Made by a program: the position numbers and the translations under genes. A stretch of 64,000 nt of DNA, from the NCBI GenBank assembly GCA_013426805.1, contig JACDZG010000004.1, forward strand, positions 1 to 64,000. The letters run 5' to 3'. Positions within the stretch are counted from its first letter, which is position 1. Each line of letters begins with the position of its first letter. Of this stretch, positions 7,274 to 14,924 are shown in pieces. The notes under the pieces are model-generated. The model was not told where the DNA came from. It made no database searches and worked only from the letters and a program-made list of their open reading frames with translations. This stretch comes from Chromatiaceae bacterium. Lineage in GTDB: Bacteria; Pseudomonadota; Gammaproteobacteria; Chromatiales; Chromatiaceae.

Positions 7274-7773
7274 CAAAAGAAATTCAAGACCTATTTGATG
7301 GCGCACTCCTTGGCGATGTCGTAGAGTCCATAACGGGTCACGATGTGAGCATTACGCGCTATCTGGTGCATCGCGGAAACTCCGCGGAATGCAATCCGAG
7401 GCAATGGTGTCATAGTACACATGCCTATGCGGGTAAAACGTTGCTTGGAACAGCGAATGTCGTTTGGGAAGGGACTAGAGATTCTTATGCGGAACTTCTG
7501 ACGACGCGCATGAAAACTTATCTTAAGAGCCATCGTGCGCGTCCCATCATCGGTTCCTATGACCCTGGCAGTGGTATTCTTGCTCGCGCCTTTTCGGTAG
7601 TGTCGAAGAAGGGCTTATTGAAAATAGACGAAAAATTATTTGTGAATGACATTGAATCTCTAATTAAAAATGTTGTAGATGGAGGCACAAATAGCGTCGA
7701 TCATACTTCCGGTCATGGTCATCCGGTCACGGGCGCCGGCCTTGATCACGGTTCCGGCCACGCGGCCTCGTAG
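7270..7773 (+). CDS. Unrecognised protein, last gene of the importer operon
   Basis: I do not recognise this protein with confidence. GTG 7270 overlaps the acetyltransferase stop (GTGA), giving 167 residues. The pattern LFDGALLGDVVESITGHDVS, then YLVHRG, CHSTHAYAGKTLLGTANVVW, weakly recalls chorismate-lyase/UbiC-like domains (strand-loop-strand with a basic-residue line followed by 'A.V'), but no catalytic residues can be assigned. The last about 30 residues, rich in His/Gly (SGHGHPVTGAGLDHGSGHAA), are encoded by the repeat that starts around 7710, so the natural C-terminus was probably replaced when the repeat arrived. Confidence 0.6.
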   Translation: MTKEIQDLFDGALLGDVVESITGHDVSITRYLVHRGNSAECNPRQWCHSTHAYAGKTLLGTANVVWEGTRDSYAELLTTRMKTYLKSHRARPIIGSYDPGSGILARAFSVVSKKGLLKIDEKLFVNDIESLIKNVVDGGTNSVDHTSGHGHPVTGAGLDHGSGHAAS

Positions 7774-7948
7774 GGTAGACAAGCGCAGCGCAGTCCACCA
7801 GCGACGGCGTGGGATTCGGTGGACTGCGCTGCGCTTGTCCACCCTACGGCCGGAACGATGATCAAGCCCAGGACGCCCGTCCGCTGTCGGTCGGTTTTCA
7901 GGCTGACCGGGCTCCCCGCAGCACCGGGCGGCCGGAAAGATGATTAAG
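7741..7948. repeat. Hairpin repeat cluster, family 2 insert with shared boundaries
   Basis: CTTGATCACGGTTCCGGCC (7741-7759) and its inverted partner GGCCGGAACGATGATCAAG (7848-7866) bound a 30-base inverted repeat with one mismatch (7770-7799 against 7818-7847; core GACAAGCGCAGCGCAGTCC). Another boundary copy, GGCCGGAAAGATGATTAAG, follows at 7930-7948. The same boundaries enclose a different insert at 585-738. The strong stem would also stop or attenuate transcripts from the importer operon. Confidence 0.75.
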
Positions 7949-8049
7949 GCCCAAAAAATCGGGAGAAAGCAGCCAGCCATATACAATCTTAGTCGTACTG
8001 TAAATGTTATTATTCACGACACACCTACTGAGACAGGAGTAAAGCAGCC

Positions 8050-10557
8050 GTGCCGGTTACTGTTCATCAATGGCGACGTTTTATTAGTGAAATTGCGAAT
8101 AAGAATAGCGATGCGGATGGCCTTAACACGGCCGCACCACCGCAAGCGGGGATTGATCGACTGAGAGCGTTTATCGCGATCCAGGCTCTTTTGCGAGGCG
8201 GCATTTTTGACGAAAGTTACCCCATAGGAAAGTTACACCAAAAAACGATAAAAAAAATAAGAAGCGTACCTGTGTCGGATAAAATAGAAAAGTTCCTGCG
8301 TATTATGCGCTCCGCGAATTTGAGATCTATCGGCGTCCATATTGTCGACCCTATTGAGGGGCGCCACTCCACTATCTGGGCTAAGCCAAATATTGATGAA
8401 TCTCGAATAGACGAAAGCATCTTGTCGCGATTTGAGCTTTATGCTAACGCTTGGAATCGCATTTATCGTCGCTTGTTTCGTCCTAGCGCTACTTTAATAA
8501 ATGCCGTCGAAAGCGGCGTATTGCCATGGCAGTGGGCGACAGTTCAATTGCCGACAGGTCGGGACACTGCCGCAGGGAATGCGGAGATGGAAAAGCTATT
8601 TGCTGAACCGGCCTTTGAATATATGGAAAAATTCTTTAGGGACTCAGCTTCTCTTGCGGAAACTCTTTCTAAGCGTATAAATAGCTTCTTGCCAAGCAAC
8701 CCCAATGCAGAAGAATTAAGCGACATTGAAGAAGTCTTTCAGAAAACGTGGAACGGTCTTGAAGAAATCGAATTTATTCCGCAGCTAACCCGAGTCGCTG
8801 GACGTTTTCGCGATTCAATTATCGATAGTGACGGTGAAGATCCTCAAAAAAATAGCAAGAAAATACTCTCCGAGTATCTTAAGTTATGTAGTGGGCATAC
8901 AGACCCGCTTGCTTGGATTGAATCTGCTTCCCCGTCTAACACAGAACAATGGCCGGAGTTATTAGATGCTATCGAAGCGATTCAAAGCAGCGTTCTAAGC
9001 CAGCCCGAGTTTTGCGACGCGAGTGGTTTGTGGTTTCATCGGATCGACTTTGCGAACCCTCCCCTACGAAACGCTACTAGCATATACATAATTTTTGGGC
9101 TGAGTAGAGGGTCGATATTGTGTGAAGAAACTAAGGAACTTATAAAAAATTGCCTCAATAATCTCGGAAAGGCAATTGGCGATATCGTAAAGGTTAGGGT
9201 GCCCAAAACACGCTCGGCTGAGCTATTCAATTTGGGTGACTCTCTATGCAATCGAATATGGGACAATGACCCTTCTGCATCATATTACCGTGAAGGTGTT
9301 AAGAAATGGCTGTTCGCGATAGATAAGCTCGCCAAGGAAGCGAGGCATGAAGGGTATTCAATTTATTATAATGTTGGTTATGGATCATTGGCATATGCCC
9401 AGGCCCATCTTCATCGATTTGAGGCCGTTCCTGATGATCTAAGCAAGCATGACATTCCGATAGAAAAAATCTCAAGCTATATCAAGGGTTTTTATAGTAT
9501 TTTCGGAAACCATAAGGATCGCGGGCTATGGTTTGACGAGCTTGGCCAATATCGTGGCGTATTTGAAATCAAGGATGGCGAGTTTGAGAAAGTTTCTTCT
9601 GGTCGTGTTGGTCGTTCGCAGCACCAAGATACAATCCTTTATGCAAAAATAGATGGCGGTGGGTGCTTCGACGTTCTTCATAGAGACAATAACCAAATCG
9701 CGCGGATTAGGAATGGCGAATTAATTGATATGGCTCGGGGCGACATAAAGCGGTCTAAAGCGATAGAGGATCTGTTAAGAACAAGAAAGATTCCTGAAGA
9801 ATTCGGAGAAATCACCAAGTGGTTGGTTAACGAACTGGTGGAAGTGCTCCAAGCGGCAACTCACGGAACGTGTTTTGTTATTTCCTTTGATGGCATTGGG
9901 GCGCCCTGGGATTCCAGTTGGCGAACAAAAATTACAAAACAAGTGAAAACGCTTGTGAAACATTTTAGCCAACTGGATGCGCCGAAGGCCGATCTTGCGC
10001 AGTTGACGGAATATGCGCGAGCTTGGAATCAATTAGTCAAGATCGGAGGCGACGCAAGGTCAAATTACAAAAGACCGTCCCATCTCTTCGATTCGTTAGC
10101 GGAGTTAGCGAATCTCGACGGGGGTCTATGGCTGAGTCTAGTACCTAGCAGTGGAGATAATCGTGGTGGGTTGATGGTACGTGCCGCGCAACAATTTATT
10201 CCTTTGGTAAGGATGGAAGAGGACGTGCAGCCTCTCGATTTACAAATGAACCGAGGTCGCGGGAAAGACGAGAGTCTCGATGAGAATGCGTTGCCAATGG
10301 ATGCTTATCAAGAAGTTAAAGACCTTAGGGTATTATTTGCGGCAATCAATGGCGAGTTTGAGGTGGAGGATTCTAAGAAAAGCCAATACATCAATGCGTT
10401 ATCATTTCTTCATCATTCGGGAACGAAGACCCATTCACTGTGGGGCCTCAGTCTTACTGCCGAGGAACATTGTCTTTGCGTCGTCCTTTCTTCCGACGGA
10501 AATGTATATCTATTTCACGATGGTAGGGAGTTTACTGGGCTCGTTAAGGACGTATAG
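8050..10557 (+). CDS. Large protein with a C-terminal DACN-type (diadenylate-cyclase-like) sensor domain
   Basis: 835 residues, GTG start with AGGAG upstream. The first about 550 residues are charged and helical and match nothing I can name. The C-terminal part shows the strand pattern of DisA_N/DACN domains: ATHGTCFVISFDG (about residue 615), LDGGLWLSLVPSS (about 690), and SGTKTHSLWGLSL followed by CLCVVLSSDGNVYLFHDGR (about 790-825). In active cyclases the equivalent motifs are DGA and GTRHR; here they read DGG and GTKTH, so a ligand-sensing rather than synthetic role is likely. The fold call is by eye. The gene is AT-rich and part of the imported island, and no obvious effector gene is next to it. 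Confidence 0.6.
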   Translation: MPVTVHQWRRFISEIANKNSDADGLNTAAPPQAGIDRLRAFIAIQALLRGGIFDESYPIGKLHQKTIKKIRSVPVSDKIEKFLRIMRSANLRSIGVHIVDPIEGRHSTIWAKPNIDESRIDESILSRFELYANAWNRIYRRLFRPSATLINAVESGVLPWQWATVQLPTGRDTAAGNAEMEKLFAEPAFEYMEKFFRDSASLAETLSKRINSFLPSNPNAEELSDIEEVFQKTWNGLEEIEFIPQLTRVAGRFRDSIIDSDGEDPQKNSKKILSEYLKLCSGHTDPLAWIESASPSNTEQWPELLDAIEAIQSSVLSQPEFCDASGLWFHRIDFANPPLRNATSIYIIFGLSRGSILCEETKELIKNCLNNLGKAIGDIVKVRVPKTRSAELFNLGDSLCNRIWDNDPSASYYREGVKKWLFAIDKLAKEARHEGYSIYYNVGYGSLAYAQAHLHRFEAVPDDLSKHDIPIEKISSYIKGFYSIFGNHKDRGLWFDELGQYRGVFEIKDGEFEKVSSGRVGRSQHQDTILYAKIDGGGCFDVLHRDNNQIARIRNGELIDMARGDIKRSKAIEDLLRTRKIPEEFGEITKWLVNELVEVLQAATHGTCFVISFDGIGAPWDSSWRTKITKQVKTLVKHFSQLDAPKADLAQLTEYARAWNQLVKIGGDARSNYKRPSHLFDSLAELANLDGGLWLSLVPSSGDNRGGLMVRAAQQFIPLVRMEEDVQPLDLQMNRGRGKDESLDENALPMDAYQEVKDLRVLFAAINGEFEVEDSKKSQYINALSFLHHSGTKTHSLWGLSLTAEEHCLCVVLSSDGNVYLFHDGREFTGLVKDV

Positions 10558-10959
10558 AAATACTGATCTCACCGTATTTGATGATGACTGAAACCGTCGG
10601 TGTTACCGAACCGTTTTCGGAAGTGAATGCGTACTGGCAGGCTTCGGCCGATAGGAGTAATGGCTCCTTGCTCTTCGGCATCCACGGTACGAGTCATTGC
10701 GGGTGCCGAGCGATCGGAAACAAGCAGGATATTGGGACACGCGCCAGCCAGGGACGAGGGTCGCCGTCATTTCCGATGGGCGGGTGAACACACAGTTATG
10801 TTAAACCACCGTGGTCACGAGCGCCTGCCGCTCCCTTCCCCATTGGCCCCCACTTCACATAAATTGCGTTATCGGCCATCACGGAGGCCGCCTGACGGCG
10901 CACAGGGCTCGGGCTCATACACCAGACTTGACCATAGCTTGAACATTGAATAATGTACC
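10558..10959. other. Gene-free stretch after the DACN-type gene
   Basis: About 400 bases with no gene I can support. Short ORFs on both strands lack ribosome sites and family resemblance. Composition shifts from AT-rich to GC-rich and back, as expected of a patchwork of remnants. Confidence 0.4.
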
Positions 10960-11303
10960 GATGGTTAATTCTACTTTGTCACAGCAGTTCCCGGTGAACG
11001 CCAACTTACTGAAAAGTAAGGTGTCTTTCTTGCTAATTTTGTTGCGAAAAAATTCAGAATCTTTTTAAATCAATTGGTTGGGAACCCTTCGCCGGGAATT
11101 GCTGACTTTGTCACCTTAATTCGGTAGCGCTGAGCGCAAGGATACGGATATTTCGGTCAAGCCAGCATAAAGCATGATATATAGTTGCAATTAATACGAC
11201 GAGTCGAACGCTAGATTCTATTTTGAATAGGGGATATTTTTCACTCTCGATAATCTCAATATAATCAGAGTGTTGATTAAGGTGACAAAGTAGAATTAAC
11301 ATC
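10960..11303. mobile_element. AT-rich element with terminal inverted repeats (MITE or IS remnant)
   Basis: The left end (10960-10982, with GTTAATTCTACTTTGTCAC) and right end (11281-11303, GTGACAAAGTAGAATTAAC) are inverted copies with one extra base on the left. A partial third copy (ACTTTGTCACCTTAATTC) lies at 11104-11121. At 10993-11012, GGTGAACGCCAACTTACTGA looks like an IS1-type terminus. There is no transposase frame. The element marks the right edge of the AT-rich island, and the next ORF begins at its last bases. Confidence 0.55.
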
Positions 11304-11550
11304 ATGCCGTTTGGGATGTGCACCAGCCTCGCCAACCCGACGGCGGCCTCAGCAACCTCCGCGGCTATGGGCGTCCTTACCCCTATACCCTGCGTACCGA
11401 TGACGGCCGCCGCCCCCCTGGACACCCGCGGCCGCCACAGTCATGATCGCCAACATGACCGCCCTGGACGATGTCTCCAAGCTCATGTGCAACTGGGGCG
11501 GGGTCATCTCCGTCATCGTTCCGGGACAGTCACAGGAACAGATCCCGTGA
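11304..11550 (+). pseudogene. PAAR-like (DUF4280/DUF4150-type) protein, frameshifted
   Basis: The frame from ATG 11304 reads MPFGMCTSLANPTAASATSA, then GVLTPIPCVPMTAAAP, the start of small PAAR-like proteins that cap type VI secretion spikes. At a run of six C near 11411-11416 the frame changes: the proper continuation PWTPAAATVMIANMTALDDV, then KLMCNWGGVISVIVPGQ, is one base off and stops at 11550. One C fewer would restore an 82-residue protein with the conserved CxxPxP and CNWGG motifs. This may be a real mutation, a sequencing error or slippage at the homopolymer. The next gene belongs to the same cassette type. Confidence 0.65.
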
Positions 11551-11584
11551 GCCCGCCGCCCGCCGTCGACCGACGGGGGTGGAC

Positions 11585-12361
11585 ATGCTGGTAATCCGCC
11601 GGGAACAGATGGATGTCTTCCGCGCGGCGGTCCGCCGCGCCTTCGAGGACGCTATGGTCACGCACCTCGCGGACTTCTCGCCGCTGCTGTTCCAGGCGGT
11701 CGGGGAGGCCCAGGTGCGTACTGCGGTCCAACAGGGGATGACGCAGGCGGTCGCCTACGGCTTCGACCAGCGCGGCCCGGTGCGGCTCTATCTGGAACTC
11801 ATGCTGCTCTTCGGCAGCCGCTTCGACACCGACCCCCAGTACCCCTGGGCCACGGCCGCGCTGACCGACCGCGAGGCGGGCTCGCAGATGCAGCGCGCCG
11901 AGTACCTCTACGAGCAGGCGCAGGCCTACCGGCAGGCCGTAGCCGGTCCGGCGGGCGCCTATGAGCGGCGCGCCCTGAAGGCCCTGCGCGCCTGGACCGC
12001 GAGCCTCCCACCGCTGCCCCCGGGCGACCTGGGGGCGGCCCTGCTGGGCGAGATCGCCGCCATCTATCCCGAGAAGGCCGACTATGTTGGCACCGAGGCG
12101 CTCGCGACTCTGCTGCGTAAGGCCCACGACGGCGCGCGCAATCAGCGCTTTCGCACACCGCGGGCACTCACCCTGGTGGCCACCCTGATGGTCGCCCTCG
12201 GCCACGGCTGCGGCGCCGACCCGCTCTATCCCTGGATCGGCCGGACCCTGCGGGACTCAGGGCTCACCGACCCGGAGGCCAAGGCCAAACGGCTCGAGGA
12301 GCTGGCGCTGGCCTGGCTGGATCACGTCCTGGCCGAGCTCCCACCGGGGGCACCGACATGA
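11585..12361 (+). CDS. Type VI secretion-associated accessory protein, function unknown
   Basis: 258 residues from ATG 11585 (MLVIRREQMDVFRAAVRRAF). The N-terminal pattern with LVIRREQM, YGFDQRGPVRLYLELMLLFG and FDTDPQYPW recurs in proteins encoded beside PAAR or VgrG genes in type VI secretion effector cassettes, where they are presumed loading or accessory factors. It is soluble and helical, with no signal peptide. It follows the PAAR-like gene by 34 bases, and its stop overlaps the next start (ATGA). The family resemblance is from memory of such cassettes. No activity can be assigned. Confidence 0.6.
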   Translation: MLVIRREQMDVFRAAVRRAFEDAMVTHLADFSPLLFQAVGEAQVRTAVQQGMTQAVAYGFDQRGPVRLYLELMLLFGSRFDTDPQYPWATAALTDREAGSQMQRAEYLYEQAQAYRQAVAGPAGAYERRALKALRAWTASLPPLPPGDLGAALLGEIAAIYPEKADYVGTEALATLLRKAHDGARNQRFRTPRALTLVATLMVALGHGCGADPLYPWIGRTLRDSGLTDPEAKAKRLEELALAWLDHVLAELPPGAPT

Positions 12362-12525
12362 GTAACGGTTCCGGACTGTCCTCCCCGGCATCCGGGCCCG
12401 GCGCCGGCGACACCTGCGACAGCACGGTCCAGTCCGGCCCCCTGGGCGACCTCATCGTCCATGTCCGGGAGGACTCCGCGGGCGGTCCCGTCATCCAGGG
12501 CGCGGCAGTCTCCATCAGCGGCTGA
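12358..12525 (+). pseudogene. Truncated third gene of the type VI cassette (carboxypeptidase-regulatory-like start)
   Basis: ATG 12358 overlaps the previous stop. The 55 codons end abruptly: after a Ser/Gly-rich lead, LGDLIVHVREDSAGGPVIQG and AAVSISG form the first two strands of a carboxypeptidase-regulatory/Ig-like domain, as found at the start of some type VI effectors. The expected continuation is missing. From 12522 the DNA instead encodes a receiver-domain fragment, so this is a deletion junction. Confidence 0.6.
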
Positions 12526-12648
12526 TGGACATGCAAATGCCCAACATGGACGGGCTCGAAGCGACGCGGCGGATACGGCAGCAGCCGGATTGACCCGGAT
12601 ACGCTGTTCGCAACGCTATTAAAGTGGCTGGCGCGTCCTCGCGACTGA
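12522..12648 (+). pseudogene. Receiver (REC) domain remnant with internal deletion
   Basis: Reading from 12522, LMDMQMPNMDGLEATRRIRQ is the phosphoacceptor region (second Asp-containing MD) of a response-regulator domain. After QPD the frame shifts and IDPDTLFATLLKWLARPRD ends at 12648, which is the last helix that follows the conserved KP in hybrid-kinase receivers. The middle of the domain, including the conserved Lys, is missing. It is the tail of a lost hybrid histidine kinase fused to the truncated gene before it. Confidence 0.65.
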
Positions 12649-12733
12649 GGCTTTCCTCATCGCCGAGGTGATTAGCGTCGAAACTCAGCGCTCGCCTGCT
12701 CGATTGCCCTCCCTGGCCTGGATTCCGGCATCC

Positions 12734-12760
12734 GGGGTCTGACGATGATTGTCAGACCCC
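12734..12760. terminator. Strong hairpin, possible bidirectional terminator
   Basis: GGGGTCTGAC and GTCAGACCCC form a perfect 10-base stem with a 7-base loop. It lies just beyond the end of the minus-strand DUF697 operon and after the plus-strand remnants. There is no U-run, so it may equally be a dispersed palindromic repeat. Confidence 0.45.
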
Positions 12761-12814
12761 GCGAACACCACTGACAGCAGGGATGGTGTCGCGCATGGTC
12801 CGCGGAGCTGGACC

Positions 12815-13351
12815 TCACAAAGGCACGCCGGTCGCGAGTTCCACGGGCAGGCGCCAGCCGCGGCGCAGTTCCCGGCGCAGGTGCCGACGCAGGAGCTCGG
12901 GATCTAAGTCCTGCAAGGTCCCGCCCGACTCGAAATGGTCGATTATGACGGCGCCGACAGCATGGGTGATGGCCGCGGCGAGGGTTGACAGGGTGCCGGC
13001 TCCGGCCAGCGAGCCGAAGACGGGCACGACCTTCAGCAAGCTCAGTCCAAGCCCGGTGGCGAGCACCGGCAGCGCCCCGGCGACCGCCGCGATGGCGAGC
13101 TTGCGACCGCGCTCGTTGATGACCACGCCATAGTGGTCGGCCAGCCGCCCGATCAGGCGGCGTTGGACATCGGTCAGCGCCACGGTATCGAGCAGCGGCA
13201 GGGGCAGGAGGCTGATGCCCATGCCGGCGATGACATGGCTCTTGACGATCCCCTCGGCCTGGGCGCGCTTGACCTCGGCGCTGTCCATGCGCCCGTCGGT
13301 CGCGGCGCTCGGGCCAGGGGCCTTGGGCGACGGCGCTTGGCTCGTCGGCAT
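12815..13351 (-). CDS. DUF697 (YcjF-like) membrane protein, last gene of the SPFH operon
   Basis: 178 residues from ATG 13351, with AGGAG upstream. Typical DUF697 features are AQAEGIVKSHVIAGMGISLLPLP followed by DTVALTDVQRRLIGRLADHYG (here split: the 'IVK.HV..GMG..L.PLPLLD' signature, about residues 35-60), two Gly-rich hydrophobic hairpins, and the C-terminal IDHFESGGTLQDLDPELLRR (about 135-155). The protein is thus membrane-associated. A paralogue with the same signatures is the first gene of this operon (18038-18613). DUF697 proteins often accompany GTPases, but none is seen here. Confidence 0.82.
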   Translation of the reverse strand: MPTSQAPSPKAPGPSAATDGRMDSAEVKRAQAEGIVKSHVIAGMGISLLPLPLLDTVALTDVQRRLIGRLADHYGVVINERGRKLAIAAVAGALPVLATGLGLSLLKVVPVFGSLAGAGTLSTLAAAITHAVGAVIIDHFESGGTLQDLDPELLRRHLRRELRRGWRLPVELATGVPL

Positions 13352-13424
13352 GGCTCTTCTCCTGCGGCTGGCGACCGCGCACCTGCCGCACGGCCGCTCG
13401 GTAGTGCGGATCGAATTTTTCGCC

Positions 13425-14924
13425 TTAAGGCGCGCCCTGATCCTCACAAGGGCGCGGCGGCATCGTCAGACGCTTGAGCTGCGCCAGCAGCAAGCCGGCG
13501 ACTGATCCCAGCGCCAGGGCTGCGGCGAGACCGACCAACTGCACTGTCAGTGAGCCGCCAGGCCCCAGGAGGGAGGGCGCCAAGGTGCCGCAGACCCCCG
13601 CGACGGCGAAGCCGGCGGCCAACTGCGCGCTCGCGCCGAGGCGACGCTCGACGGCCTGGTGCACGACGTTGTAGAGAGCGCCGGTGGCGAGCCCGAGCAG
13701 CAGCAACCCCAAGGCGCTGGCGGTGGCGTAGCCGGCCGAGCCGACGACTGCGCCGACCAGCAACCCCGTCGGCAGACGCCGCTCCCAACCGATCGGCGGG
13801 TGCGCCAGGGTACCGGGGATCAGGAGCGCCAACGCCACGCCGGTCGCCCCGGCGGTCGTGCCCAGGACCAGCGCCGGCAGGGTGGCCGCATCCGGCGCCC
13901 CGGTCATGGTCAGGGCGATGCCGAGCCAGGCGAGCCACAGGAGCAGGGCGCCAATGGCGGCGCCGGTGTTTGCTCCGGTGTTTGCTCCGGCGGCGCCGCC
14001 GCCCGGATGCGGAGCGTCCGCCGCCAGGCCCGTGCCCAGTCGTGCCGCCAGCGCCAGGGCCGTGGCCCCGGCCAGGGCGGCGATACCGGCGCAGCCGCCG
14101 GGGTCGGCAAACCCCAATGCGGAGAGCCATCCCCGATGGTCCGCACCGATGACGTGCGCACCGGCCCAGTGGCCGAACAGCGGATAGACCAGCGCGCCGA
14201 GCGTGATCGCCGCGAGCAGCAGGCTCAGGTGGGACAGTCGGCCCGGCACGGCCGAGCAGACGATGACGCCGAGCGCACCGGCCAGCGGCAGCTCCAGCGC
14301 CAGGCGGGTCAGCGGCCCGCCCAAACCCTGCCCCTGCCCCGCCTGCAACAGCTCCGGCAGGAGCAATGAAGACGGCGCGCCGAGCCAGTCGCCTTGCAGC
14401 GCGCCGAACATCAAACCGCAGCCGATGACCGCATAGCCGAGTCCGGCGCCGAGCCAGGCCAGCAGGTATTGGATGGCCGGGTCGCCGGCCGGTGCGCCCT
14501 GCCCGGCCGCGGCGGCGGGCGCCCCAAGCGCACGGGCGCAGCCGGGGGCGAGCAGGAGCGCGCCGATCGGCATCAACATTCCCAAGATCAGGGCCAGCGC
14601 CGCGCCCAGGCCCTCTGCCCCCGGCGGCGTCGGCTCGCCGCGGTCCGCCTGGGCGTGGGCGACGGAGGGGCGCAGCCGCTGCTCGGTCTGCTCGAGGTCC
14701 TGCGCACGCATCAGGGTCTCGAACAACTTGGCCGAGAGCGCCTCGATGCGCGCCTCCTGGCGCTCGAGCGCGCCGTCGTTGCGCTCGATGCGCGTCGCCA
14801 GCGCATCGAGCCGCAACCCATCCCCCGGGGTCGGCAGTGCGGCCTCTTGGGCCGCCCTTCCCCACGACGGCAGCCACAGCAGCAGGGCGCAGGTCAGCGC
14901 CATCGCGAGCATCGAATGCGGCAT
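13425..14924 (-). CDS. Amt-like multi-spanning membrane protein lacking the pore histidines
   Basis: 499 residues. A signal peptide (MPHSMLAMALTCALLLWLPS) is followed by a coiled-coil-like stretch (about 35-90, with ATRIERNDGALERQEARIEA) and then about 11 membrane helices. The part reading LGALVYPLFGHWAGAHVIG, then GWLSALGFADPGG, aligns by eye with the VYxPxxHWxWG and ALDFAGG motifs of ammonium transporters. Where AmtB has the first pore histidine (GTVVHIN) this protein has GGCAGIA; where it has the second (VHGVCG) it has VAGVCG. It is therefore unlikely to conduct ammonium and may be a sensor or scaffold. Start overlaps the upstream stop (TGATG). Confidence 0.65.
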   Translation of the reverse strand: MPHSMLAMALTCALLLWLPSWGRAAQEAALPTPGDGLRLDALATRIERNDGALERQEARIEALSAKLFETLMRAQDLEQTEQRLRPSVAHAQADRGEPTPPGAEGLGAALALILGMLMPIGALLLAPGCARALGAPAAAAGQGAPAGDPAIQYLLAWLGAGLGYAVIGCGLMFGALQGDWLGAPSSLLLPELLQAGQGQGLGGPLTRLALELPLAGALGVIVCSAVPGRLSHLSLLLAAITLGALVYPLFGHWAGAHVIGADHRGWLSALGFADPGGCAGIAALAGATALALAARLGTGLAADAPHPGGGAAGANTGANTGAAIGALLLWLAWLGIALTMTGAPDAATLPALVLGTTAGATGVALALLIPGTLAHPPIGWERRLPTGLLVGAVVGSAGYATASALGLLLLGLATGALYNVVHQAVERRLGASAQLAAGFAVAGVCGTLAPSLLGPGGSLTVQLVGLAAALALGSVAGLLLAQLKRLTMPPRPCEDQGAP

